Part shown: positions 34,147 through 42,039 of the stretch, piece after piece
Layout: each line of letters begins with the position of its first letter
Position numbering within the stretch: position 1 is the stretch's first letter
Assembly (NCBI GenBank): GCA_023391695.1
Contig: JAEWAK010000060.1
Span: 248,001 to 312,000, forward strand
Direction: 5' to 3'
Length of the DNA stretch: 64,000 bases
DNA from: Bacillota bacterium
GTDB taxonomy: Bacteria; Bacillota; Clostridia; Lachnospirales; Lachnospiraceae
Program-made: the position numbers and the translations under genes
The notes under the pieces: model-generated
Databases searched by the model: none
What the model saw: only the letters and a program-made list of their open reading frames with translations
Told to the model about the DNA's origin: nothing

Positions 34147-34976
34147 AGGAGAAAGGCAAAAAACTTCTAAGGGTGATTTCCAATGCAGTACTTATGCTGT
34201 TTTCCTTTACATGCATATTTCCGGCGGTCTGGCTGTTTTATTCATCGATGAAAGATAAATCCGAGTTTTATAAAAGCCCTCTTGCATTACCGGAGAAGCT
34301 TGATTTTTCACACTATATTACAATCCTTACGGGGAGCAATATTATGACCTGGATGGGAAATACAATCCGCAACAGCATTTTGTCGTTATTTTTCATTTTA
34401 TTGATTGGGTTTATCTCCGGATATTTTCTTTCACGTTATAAATTCCGGGGAAGAAATATGATCTACAATTATTTTTTATTAGGGATGCTGGTTCCGGTAC
34501 ATGCGCTTATCGTTCCGATGTATGTGCTTTTTACCAAAATGGGATTGACCGATAACTGGTTTACTTTAGTCCTTCCCTATACGGCACTTGGACTGCCCAT
34601 AGCAGTATTTCTGGTTGAGAGCTATGTAAAATCAATTCCCTCGGAAGTTGAGGAAGCGGCGGCAATAGACGGAAGCTCCATACATAGAACGCTTTTTTCC
34701 ATTATCCTGCCCATATGCAGGCCGATTCTGGTTACGGTTGGAATTATACAGTTTTTTTATGCATGGAATGAATTTACATTTGCCCTTATTTTAACGGATT
34801 CGGAAAAATGGATGCCGGTCCCGGTGGGAATTACCTTATTTAAAGGACAGTTTTCCACGGACTATCCGAAGATGATGACGGCAATGATTATTGCAATTTT
34901 GCCGGCAATGGTTATTTATTTTATTTTTTCAAAACAGATCATAAAGGGAATGGTTGCAGGGGCAGTAAAAGGTTAA
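34143..34976 (+). CDS. CUT1 sugar ABC permease, UgpE type (mannoside cluster)
   Basis: Second permease of the mannoside importer, 277 residues. The EAA loop reads EEAAAIDGSSIHRTLFSIILPICRP and the C-terminus SKQIIKGMVAGAVKG is characteristic of the UgpE/MalG group. The start overlaps the end of the previous gene by four bases. The beta-mannosidase gene follows after 86 bases with no terminator between them, so uptake and cleavage are likely co-expressed. Confidence 0.94.
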   Translation: MKEKGKKLLRVISNAVLMLFSFTCIFPAVWLFYSSMKDKSEFYKSPLALPEKLDFSHYITILTGSNIMTWMGNTIRNSILSLFFILLIGFISGYFLSRYKFRGRNMIYNYFLLGMLVPVHALIVPMYVLFTKMGLTDNWFTLVLPYTALGLPIAVFLVESYVKSIPSEVEEAAAIDGSSIHRTLFSIILPICRPILVTVGIIQFFYAWNEFTFALILTDSEKWMPVPVGITLFKGQFSTDYPKMMTAMIIAILPAMVIYFIFSKQIIKGMVAGAVKG

Positions 34977-35062
34977 AAGTTGAAGAATGAAAAAATTAAA
35001 ATTAAATCAGGTAAATAAATAGGATCAGAAAGACAAGTAAAATCAGTAAAGGATGATAAGAG

Positions 35063-37579
35063 ATGAAGATAACCGATTTAAATAAAAACTGGGAGATGCA
35101 TGAAGCACCATTAAAATGGAACAAAAACTATTATAATCAGGTAAGGCTTTTGCAGGAGAGCTGGTTTCCCTGTGATTTGCCGGTGGATGTAAGGATGCCG
35201 CTGCTTAAAGAAGGAATTATCAAAGAACCGCTTTTGTCTGACTATTGCAGGGAATCTGAGTGGATAGAAGACCGTTCCTGGTGGTTTGTAAAGAAATTTG
35301 ACAGCAGTGAGGTTTGCCTGCAGGATGATATTATTGAGTTGGTATTGGAAGGCCTGGATTCGAAAAGTGATATCTTTATTAACGGATTCTACCTGAAAAC
35401 CCACCGGAATGTCCACTATCCTTTTGTCTATGATATTAAGGAACACATTCTGACCGGTGAGAATGTGATAACGGTCCGGCTTACCAGCGGACTGGAAGAA
35501 ATAAGCAAAGAGGACATGGCAGAGCTTGACCATGCGGTATGTATCGAGGAACGCAACGGCGGCAAACACCGGGGAGATGAAAGAAGGGCTTTTGTAAGGC
35601 GTCCCCAGTATACCGTAGGATGGGACTGGGGCCCCAAGGTAATAACCACGGGCATAACCGGAAGGGCTTTCTTAAGAAGCTATAAAACCATTGCAATCCG
35701 GGAGGTGAAAGCGGAAACCTTGACCGCCGGCAAAACGGCAGAACTCCACATCTGCGTCAATGTGGAGAATTTAAGCTTTATCAGTTCCAAAGGCTGCGAT
35801 GTGGAGGTGAAGCTATGGGATGGTGATACGCTCTGTGCCTTTGAAAAAATAGAAAATACACTCATAACTTCCGGATACAATTTTATCGATTTTTACCTGA
35901 AGGCAGAAAATGCGAAACTCTGGTGGCCTAACGGCTACGGTTCCCAGCCCCTGTACCGGATCGAGGTAAGAGCCTGCTGCGAAGGGCATACAACGGAGTA
36001 TCCCGCGTTTTCTTACGGAATCCGTACCGTAAAACTGGATACCGCCGTAATACAGGGAGAGGACCGTAATTTTACCTTAGTCGTGAACGGTAAACCGATT
36101 TATTGCAAAGGGGGCAACTGGATTCCCAATGATTTTATCTATGCCAGGGTTCCGGAGGAAAAATACCATGTTCTAACGGATGAGGCCGTTGAAGCTAATT
36201 TTAACATGCTCCGTGTCTGGGGCGGCGGTTTTTATGAAAGAGATATTTTTTATGAACTTTGTGACCAAAAGGGAATTTTATTATGGCATGATTTTATGTT
36301 TGCCTGCTCGACCTATCCGGACCATCACCAGTGGTTTTACGAGGAGATGTATAAGGAATTGGACTATCAGACAAAGAGGCTGGGAAATCACTGCTGTATC
36401 GGGCTGTTCTGCGGTACCAATGAAGTACACTGGATTTTTAATTCCACCAACAATCCAAGATGGAATATAGAATTTAAATATGAATTCCAGTACGGCCTCT
36501 CCATTCCCAACCGGCTGGTTAAGGAAATAATTCATAAAAACTGCGAAAAGATACCTTATTGGAACAGTTCTCCTTACGGAGGGACCCTGCCCAATGACGA
36601 TACGGCAGGGGATGTGCACCGGTGGCATAATGCCCTCATGAGCCCCAGGATGGAGGAACGGATCGAGGTCAAGGATTATGACACCATAGAATCCAAGTTT
36701 GTCAGTGAATATGGATATATCGGGCCCTGCTGCAGGCAGACGACGTTTGAATATATGGAAAATGCAGGGGTGGACAGGACGACGGATACCTGGCATATGC
36801 ACTGTAATGTATTTGAAAAAGGAACGGTCTGTGCCGGGATCGAAAAAAATTATGTGGATAATGCCGACAAATTATCCCTGGATGATTACATTTTATATGG
36901 CGGTATGGTGCATGGATTAATGTACGGTTATTCTCTGGAAGCCATGCGGTTTAAAGAGAACTGCTCCGGCGGTTTATTCTGGATGTATAACGATGCCTGG
37001 GGTGAAGTGGGTTGGACGGTCATAGATTATTATTTAAGAAGAAAGATACCTTTTTATGCGGTTAAAAGGGCACTGGCACACCGAAAATTTACCTTGCGGC
37101 TTGTTGGAAATAAAGTAGTGCTCCAGGGAATCAATGATTTGCCTGTGGACATGGAAGTGAAAGCACAGTTTGGCTATGTATCTTTTGACGGGGAAATAAA
37201 GGATATGAAGGAAATGCTTTTAAAAGTACCGGCAGGACAAAGAATATACCTTCATCAGGAACAATTACCGGCATATGATTATACAAAGGGAACCGTTATG
37301 CTTTATGTTGAAGATGAGAAAATTGATAATGTCACATTGAGAATGGAGGATAACCGGAAACTGAGCTATGAAAAATCCGATGTTCTGGTTGTATCTGAAA
37401 AGGATGACGGAGAGGATAAGACAGTAACGGTAACTGCAGAAGGCTATGTTCATGGTGTATATGTGAAGGGTGACTATGACTGCTCCGATGCTTATTTTGA
37501 TTTACTGCCCGGAGAGGTAAAGACATTTACCGTAAAGAAGGTGAAAGGATGTGAATTGACAATTGCTGCGGTCAGGTAA
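35063..37579 (+). CDS. Beta-mannosidase, glycoside hydrolase family 2
   Basis: Cytosolic hydrolase of 838 residues with no signal peptide, which would release mannose from imported beta-mannosides. The GH2 layout is a sugar-binding jelly roll (residues 10-190, ending RRPQYTVGWDWGPK), an immunoglobulin-like domain, a TIM barrel and a C-terminal beta domain. NMLRVWGGGFYE is the barrel entry. The predicted acid/base is Glu454 in CGTNEVHW and the nucleophile Glu549 in VSEYGY. The WDWGP motif is a mark of the beta-mannosidase branch over beta-galactosidases. Context of sugar permeases and a mannose/lyxose isomerase supports the assignment. Confidence 0.93.
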   Translation: MKITDLNKNWEMHEAPLKWNKNYYNQVRLLQESWFPCDLPVDVRMPLLKEGIIKEPLLSDYCRESEWIEDRSWWFVKKFDSSEVCLQDDIIELVLEGLDSKSDIFINGFYLKTHRNVHYPFVYDIKEHILTGENVITVRLTSGLEEISKEDMAELDHAVCIEERNGGKHRGDERRAFVRRPQYTVGWDWGPKVITTGITGRAFLRSYKTIAIREVKAETLTAGKTAELHICVNVENLSFISSKGCDVEVKLWDGDTLCAFEKIENTLITSGYNFIDFYLKAENAKLWWPNGYGSQPLYRIEVRACCEGHTTEYPAFSYGIRTVKLDTAVIQGEDRNFTLVVNGKPIYCKGGNWIPNDFIYARVPEEKYHVLTDEAVEANFNMLRVWGGGFYERDIFYELCDQKGILLWHDFMFACSTYPDHHQWFYEEMYKELDYQTKRLGNHCCIGLFCGTNEVHWIFNSTNNPRWNIEFKYEFQYGLSIPNRLVKEIIHKNCEKIPYWNSSPYGGTLPNDDTAGDVHRWHNALMSPRMEERIEVKDYDTIESKFVSEYGYIGPCCRQTTFEYMENAGVDRTTDTWHMHCNVFEKGTVCAGIEKNYVDNADKLSLDDYILYGGMVHGLMYGYSLEAMRFKENCSGGLFWMYNDAWGEVGWTVIDYYLRRKIPFYAVKRALAHRKFTLRLVGNKVVLQGINDLPVDMEVKAQFGYVSFDGEIKDMKEMLLKVPAGQRIYLHQEQLPAYDYTKGTVMLYVEDEKIDNVTLRMEDNRKLSYEKSDVLVVSEKDDGEDKTVTVTAEGYVHGVYVKGDYDCSDAYFDLLPGEVKTFTVKKVKGCELTIAAVR

Positions 37580-37639
37580 CCTTAGGAAGAGACAGAGTGG
37601 AGGAAAGGGCTTAAAAAGCAGCCCGGAAATGAGGTAATT

Positions 37640-38197
37640 ATGAAAAAAGAAGTTTATGAAAAAGCCAGGCAGCGGGTATTGGATTATTATGAGAAGGCTC
37701 ATATTGTATTGACAGAAGAAGAAAAGAACAATATTGAAATTGCCGATTTTGGATTAAATGACTTAGAACGTATCGGATTAAATCTGGTGACTTTTGTAAA
37801 TACGAAACGCTGCTGTGCCAAGGAAATGGTGCTTTTGCCCGGACAAACCTGTCCGGAGCACTGCCACGGACCGGTTCCGGAATTAAATTATGAAGGAAAA
37901 GAAGAAACCTTCCGCTGCCGTTACGGCACGGTTTATTTATATGTGGAAGGGGCCAAAACGGAGAAACCGAAGGGGCACATACCAAAAGGCTACGAAGCCG
38001 CATATACGGCAGAGCATGAAATTGTGCTGAATGAGGGAGAGCAGTATACCTTATATCCTGGTACAAAGCACTGGTTCCAGGCCGGACCGGAGGGTGCTGT
38101 TATTTCGGAATTCAGTACAAGGAGTTTAGATGAATTTGATGTATTTACCGATCCGGATATTAAAAGGATACCTGAGATAGAAGATCAGGAAGCGTAG
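37640..38197 (+). CDS. D-lyxose/D-mannose isomerase (cupin)
   Basis: Cupin metalloenzyme of 185 residues of the D-lyxose ketol-isomerase family, which also converts D-mannose to D-fructose. Metal-binding residues are in LPGQTCPEHCHGPV (two histidines and a glutamate) and the second cupin motif near LYPGTKHWFQAG; EGKEETFRCRYGTVYLYVEG, read in part as GKEETFRCRYG, is a family block. GAGGT precedes the ATG. Following a beta-mannosidase, it would carry released mannose into fructose metabolism without phosphorylation first. The lyxose versus mannose preference cannot be told from sequence. Confidence 0.9.
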   Translation: MKKEVYEKARQRVLDYYEKAHIVLTEEEKNNIEIADFGLNDLERIGLNLVTFVNTKRCCAKEMVLLPGQTCPEHCHGPVPELNYEGKEETFRCRYGTVYLYVEGAKTEKPKGHIPKGYEAAYTAEHEIVLNEGEQYTLYPGTKHWFQAGPEGAVISEFSTRSLDEFDVFTDPDIKRIPEIEDQEA

Positions 38198-38198
38198 G

Positions 38199-38273
38199 TT
38201 GAAAAAACAAAAGCATTTTTTAAACATCCTGCTTTGTACGTACGCCAGAGCGCACAGATGGGAGCTAATATGA
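38199..38273 (+). CDS. Orphan leader peptide, copy of the MATE leader
   Basis: A TTG-initiated frame of 24 codons that overlaps by ATGA a tiny second frame of 13 codons (38270-38311). Its DNA from 38225 to 38272 matches, with about six changes, the minus-strand leader in front of the MATE gene at 50371-50419, and the match extends upstream through GAAAAAACAAAAGCA. The peptide contains CTxARAHRWE, found also in an alternative frame of the MATE leader. A perfect terminator follows at 38316, but no plus-strand gene lies after it, so it resembles an attenuator left behind by a lost gene. Confidence 0.45.
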   Translation: MKKQKHFLNILLCTYARAHRWELI

Positions 38274-38315
38274 AAATGAAAGCACCTGTGTTAAAGGAAC
38301 ATGTAAATTAGAATA

Positions 38316-38385
38316 CACCGGCTATGGTGAAGCTGTCAATGAAGGTAAATTAATTGATAACTTTACATAGCCGGTGGTTTTTTTT
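38316..38385 (+). terminator. Intrinsic terminator after the mannoside cluster
   Basis: CACCGGCTATG (38316-38326) pairs perfectly with CATAGCCGGTG (38366-38376), followed by a G and eight Ts (38378-38385). The 39-base loop can form a further short stem. It ends the mannoside operon or the orphan leader in front of it. Confidence 0.85.
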
Positions 38386-38532
38386 GCAGGTGACATAATT
38401 TATGATTGGGATGCCTCAACCGTGATACCATTATTTTTATATCGGGACAGCAGGTCGGGATCAATTTGTGCATTTGTTATGAGCAAATTAATATCTTTAG
38501 AAGAGCAAAAGCTTGCACTTTCTTTTGTAACA

Positions 38533-39873
38533 TTAATAGGCCGGCGGTATACTTTGCGGAAACCGGAAGATATTCTCCGGGTCATATTTCGCCTTAACCT
38601 GGGTCAGTTCTTCGAAATTGCGGCCAAAGTAAGCTTTGGGCCAGTTTTTGATTAAGAGGTCCGGAGTATTGACATACACACCCTGGGTAAAGGGGTGCAT
38701 CGCCTTACGGAAGTCTTCGACCCAGCGGATTCCCGGAGCAGCCCCCTCCGGCGTATTCCATGTAGCATAGAATGACATATTTGATAAGGCCTTGCGGTAG
38801 AAATAGGCAGTTGCCGTATTCGGGACTTCAGCCACAGCTCCGCCCAGGCCATGGAAAAAGACGGAGACAGAGGAGACCGGCGGTTCGCTGATGAAGCGTC
38901 TTATAGTAGCTATACCTTCATCCGGCAGCAGGTGATAAAGGAAAGGCCCTACACTCTTAAAGGGTTCGGGAGAATCCGGCTGGGTAGCGGCTATCCGGGC
39001 GGCAGCTTCCAGCCAGGGAATTTCTTCGATAATTACATTTTGCGGCGAGCCTGCCCTGAGCAAAGGCTCCAGTAAAAACTCAAGTTCTTCGGAAGAACCA
39101 AGAAACACTCCCTGCATTAACAGCAAGGACTGCTGGCCGGAAGCTATGGTCAGCAGCGGTGTAAGCCTTTTATCGGAACGGGGAAGCGTATATTTTTGCC
39201 AGGCCCTAAGCACCGGTTCCAGGTCTTGAAGATCCCAATTGACCGCAGCGTAAGCAACTGTGTCAATCCGGTGCGTACGGAAGCGGAAGGAGGTACAGAT
39301 CCCAAAATTACCGCCGCCGCCCCCTCGTAAGGCCCAGAACAAGTCGGAGTTATGTTCGGCATTGGCATGGAGCATACGGCCGTTGGCATCCACCATCTCC
39401 ACCTCAAGCAAATTATCGATTGCCAGGCCCCATGGCCGGGACAGACTGCTCTGACCTCCCCCAAGTGTATATCCCGCAATTCCTGTGGTTGGGCAAAGTC
39501 CGGGTGGTACGACTAAGCCCTGGGCACCTAATATTTCTGCTAATTCAAAGTCTCTCAGACCGGTCTGAACCGTAACGGTGCCGCGCTTGCGGTTTACTTC
39601 CACCTGTTTCATGTCGCTGACGTCGATCACGATACCGGCATCGACAACCGACAAACCTTCGTAATTATGCCGACCGGACCGCATGCGGATCGGTATATCT
39701 CTATAGCGGGCCCAGCGTATGGCATTTATGATATCTTTCGTTTCCTGGGCAAAGACGATGACAAGCGGGAATCTGTTAAAGAAGGTGTTGAATTCCTGGC
39801 GTGCCACATTGTAATCCGGGTTTTCCGGTAAAACGATACGTCCGGTAAGTTCGGGCTCTTTGTTATGATACAT
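38533..39873 (-). CDS. FAD-linked oxidoreductase with BBE domain, predicted bicovalent flavin
   Basis: Flavoprotein oxidase of 446 residues in the VAO/berberine-bridge-enzyme family. The FAD-binding domain holds RSGRHNYEGLS (His69, expected 8-alpha-histidyl link) and PPGLCPTTGIAGYTLGGG (Cys127, expected 6-S-cysteinyl link). The C-terminal BBE segment ends NPENIF-like (KYDPENIFRFPQSIPP). Relatives oxidise oligosaccharides or alkaloids with oxygen as acceptor, unexpected in an anaerobe. No signal peptide is visible. GAGAGG precedes the ATG. The neighbouring sugar genes make a carbohydrate substrate plausible, but this is inference. Confidence 0.9.
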   Translation of the reverse strand: MYHNKEPELTGRIVLPENPDYNVARQEFNTFFNRFPLVIVFAQETKDIINAIRWARYRDIPIRMRSGRHNYEGLSVVDAGIVIDVSDMKQVEVNRKRGTVTVQTGLRDFELAEILGAQGLVVPPGLCPTTGIAGYTLGGGQSSLSRPWGLAIDNLLEVEMVDANGRMLHANAEHNSDLFWALRGGGGGNFGICTSFRFRTHRIDTVAYAAVNWDLQDLEPVLRAWQKYTLPRSDKRLTPLLTIASGQQSLLLMQGVFLGSSEELEFLLEPLLRAGSPQNVIIEEIPWLEAAARIAATQPDSPEPFKSVGPFLYHLLPDEGIATIRRFISEPPVSSVSVFFHGLGGAVAEVPNTATAYFYRKALSNMSFYATWNTPEGAAPGIRWVEDFRKAMHPFTQGVYVNTPDLLIKNWPKAYFGRNFEELTQVKAKYDPENIFRFPQSIPPAY

Positions 39874-40013
39874 ACAATCCTCTCACTTCATATAAATTGA
39901 CATTAGAAAATACGGAAACTGTTTTATTTAATATTATGAAATAAATCCGGAATTGTTAATATTAACTGCTCTCCCGGAGGTATTTAATAATATTTTGATT
40001 AAACATTTGCATT

Positions 40014-40841
40014 TTAGAAAAAGGGGACAATAATGTCAATCTCAATGTAGTCGTCACGTAATAACTCCAGATTGACCTGTTCGATAAAATTTTCATGCCA
40101 GCGGAATTTATTGCTGTTTGCCCAGGAATTAATAACAATATACATTAAGGTTCTTATTCTGTGGGCGGAGTTTTTATCCAGATTATGAAAACCGGTGTAA
40201 TTAAAAACCACGTATTTGCCTTTTGGCAGGTTGTAAGTTGCGGAATTTTGTTCGTTGCCATTCTGGCAGCTTATGTATCTGTGGGTGAAGGAGCCGCTGC
40301 CGCAAGGAATGCATATGCCTGTAAATATACCTTTAGAAGGTTTCGCCAGCCCGTCCAGCAAGGGCTGGCCGCAGACATTATTGTCCTTATAATTATAATA
40401 CTTTTCCTCTCCGCAGAAAGTTATGCCGGACAGGTATTTTATTTCAGGTTCCGTTAAAAAGCCGTCGGAATATATCCGGATACTTTTAAGTTCAGGCGGT
40501 TCAAAAAGAGTTACCGCCTGGTTTTGTTTTCTAAGTTGTGTAGGAGAAAACTTATATACGGCTCGAAAGGCCCGGATGTAGGATTGCTCATACTCAAAAC
40601 CGTAATCAATGGCTATGTCCAATATTCTTTTTTTGTTATAAAGATCCGGAATACTTTTGGATAGCTTTCTTCTCCTGACATAGTCAATGGGAGAATATCC
40701 GCAGAGTTTTATGAATAACCGCGTCAGTTGAAAACGGCTGAGTCCGCTTTCCTTTTCCAGTGTTTCAAGAGTTATTGCCTCATGAATATTGTCTTCAATA
40801 AACCGGATTAACTGTTTATATATAGTAATGGGATTTTCCAT
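40014..40841 (-). CDS. AraC-family regulator with GyrI-like effector domain
   Basis: Regulator of 275 residues in the Rob/TetD layout: the AraC helix-turn-helix comes first (residues 8-105, with ITLETLEKESGLSRFQLTRLF and ILDIAIDYGFEYEQSYIRAFR), and the C-terminal 150 residues form a GyrI-like small-molecule domain (KYVVFNYTGFHN, TLMYIVINSWANSN, FEPPELKSI at its start). It is divergent from the gene pair at 40963-43650 across 121 bases, and the second of that pair also starts with a GyrI-like domain. A role as ligand-responsive activator of those genes is likely. Confidence 0.9.
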   Translation of the reverse strand: MENPITIYKQLIRFIEDNIHEAITLETLEKESGLSRFQLTRLFIKLCGYSPIDYVRRRKLSKSIPDLYNKKRILDIAIDYGFEYEQSYIRAFRAVYKFSPTQLRKQNQAVTLFEPPELKSIRIYSDGFLTEPEIKYLSGITFCGEEKYYNYKDNNVCGQPLLDGLAKPSKGIFTGICIPCGSGSFTHRYISCQNGNEQNSATYNLPKGKYVVFNYTGFHNLDKNSAHRIRTLMYIVINSWANSNKFRWHENFIEQVNLELLRDDYIEIDIIVPFF

Positions 40842-40962
40842 ATTTCCTCCGCAATTTCGGTTAACTTTTTTTGTGGTGCTTGGATTATAATGTAAGTATA
40901 ATTTGACTACACGTATAAAATCAAGCAGAAAACATTATAAGAACAGGAAAGGGAGCAGTAAA

Positions 40963-42021
40963 ATGGAACAGTTTGTGGTAAAAGAGCGGGGAAGAGTGGA
41001 TTACGAGGGGAAAATGTATACTCCGCAGGATATGGCATTCCCATCCGCCGTCAGTGCGCTGAAGGTGTTCATGGGGCTGGGGATGAGGACTAACGAAATT
41101 CATGCACATAATATGACCTGGACAGGCAATCTGGATTATTATTTTCAGGTTGGGGTATCCACGGAAGGGTTTGGGTTATTTTTTGATTTGCCTCACGGTG
41201 TACTTAAAAATAACCTCTTTGGCAGTGAACCCTTAAAGGATTGTATGGAGGCGGAAGGCCTGCCCTTTAAGCTCATTGCGGATAAGTTGGTGCCGGTGAA
41301 AGATGGGGAGTGTGCCGGGGCGGAAGAATTTATTGAGATTCTGAAAAACCACCTGGCAAATAATCTTCCTGCTATGATACTTACCAACGAAAATATGGTG
41401 ATCCTGGCAACGGGATATCTAAACCATGGCAAAACCGTACGCGGCTGGGTGTTTATGGATGGCGGAGATAATACAAATAAATCATTTAATCCGGATGACT
41501 GCCAGTTTATCGATAATTGGACAGAAACCGTTTTTGGCCTGGTTTTAATCCATGAACCTGAAAAGCAGGGGGACAGAAAGGAAATATGCAGGAGGGCACT
41601 GAGCCGCGGATATGAGATGATAAATACGGTGGATTGTAAGACAGAGGGGTATGGGTATGGAAAATCACTCTATGGGAGCTGGCTTAAACACATACAGGAT
41701 GACAGAAATTACAACGGTAATATAGAAAAAAGACCGTTTATCGATCCTGAAATATGGGATTTGGCGGAGAGAAGGGCATGGGCGGCGAATTTCTTTTGGG
41801 AAGCAAAAGATTACTTTGGTGATGAAAGTTTGGAACAGGCTGCGAATGCTTTTATGGGGATCCACGATAAGATGTGGGAAATAAACGGACTATGCAGCGG
41901 AGAAAATGCAGGCAGGCTTAAGGAAAAAGGGACAAGGCTTAAAATAGCGGACATTATAAAAGAATGCCAGGCCCTGGAGGAACAGGCTGCGGAGTGTATT
42001 GGAACTGTGTTGAAACTGTAA
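40963..42021 (+). CDS. Uncharacterised protein, possibly C39-peptidase/BtrH-like fold
   Basis: A 352-residue soluble protein that I do not firmly recognise. The first half (NEIHAHNMTWTGNLDYYFQVG, NHLANNLPAMILTNENMVIL, RGWVFMDGG) resembles the papain-like N-terminal fold of BtrH and C39-type proteins in layout, but no convincing catalytic cysteine is visible. The second half is helical and charged. ATG at 40963 follows AAAGGGAG; the frame extends 20 codons upstream without a site. It precedes the GyrI-fusion gene by 18 bases and is divergent from the AraC-GyrI regulator, forming a compact three-gene unit. Confidence 0.7.
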   Translation: MEQFVVKERGRVDYEGKMYTPQDMAFPSAVSALKVFMGLGMRTNEIHAHNMTWTGNLDYYFQVGVSTEGFGLFFDLPHGVLKNNLFGSEPLKDCMEAEGLPFKLIADKLVPVKDGECAGAEEFIEILKNHLANNLPAMILTNENMVILATGYLNHGKTVRGWVFMDGGDNTNKSFNPDDCQFIDNWTETVFGLVLIHEPEKQGDRKEICRRALSRGYEMINTVDCKTEGYGYGKSLYGSWLKHIQDDRNYNGNIEKRPFIDPEIWDLAERRAWAANFFWEAKDYFGDESLEQAANAFMGIHDKMWEINGLCSGENAGRLKEKGTRLKIADIIKECQALEEQAAECIGTVLKL

Positions 42022-42039
42022 TGTAAAGGAGAAGGTTAA

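Noticed and set aside
36281..36802. 173-codon frame antisense to the beta-mannosidase
   Set aside because: A shadow of a well-supported coding region containing both catalytic glutamates.
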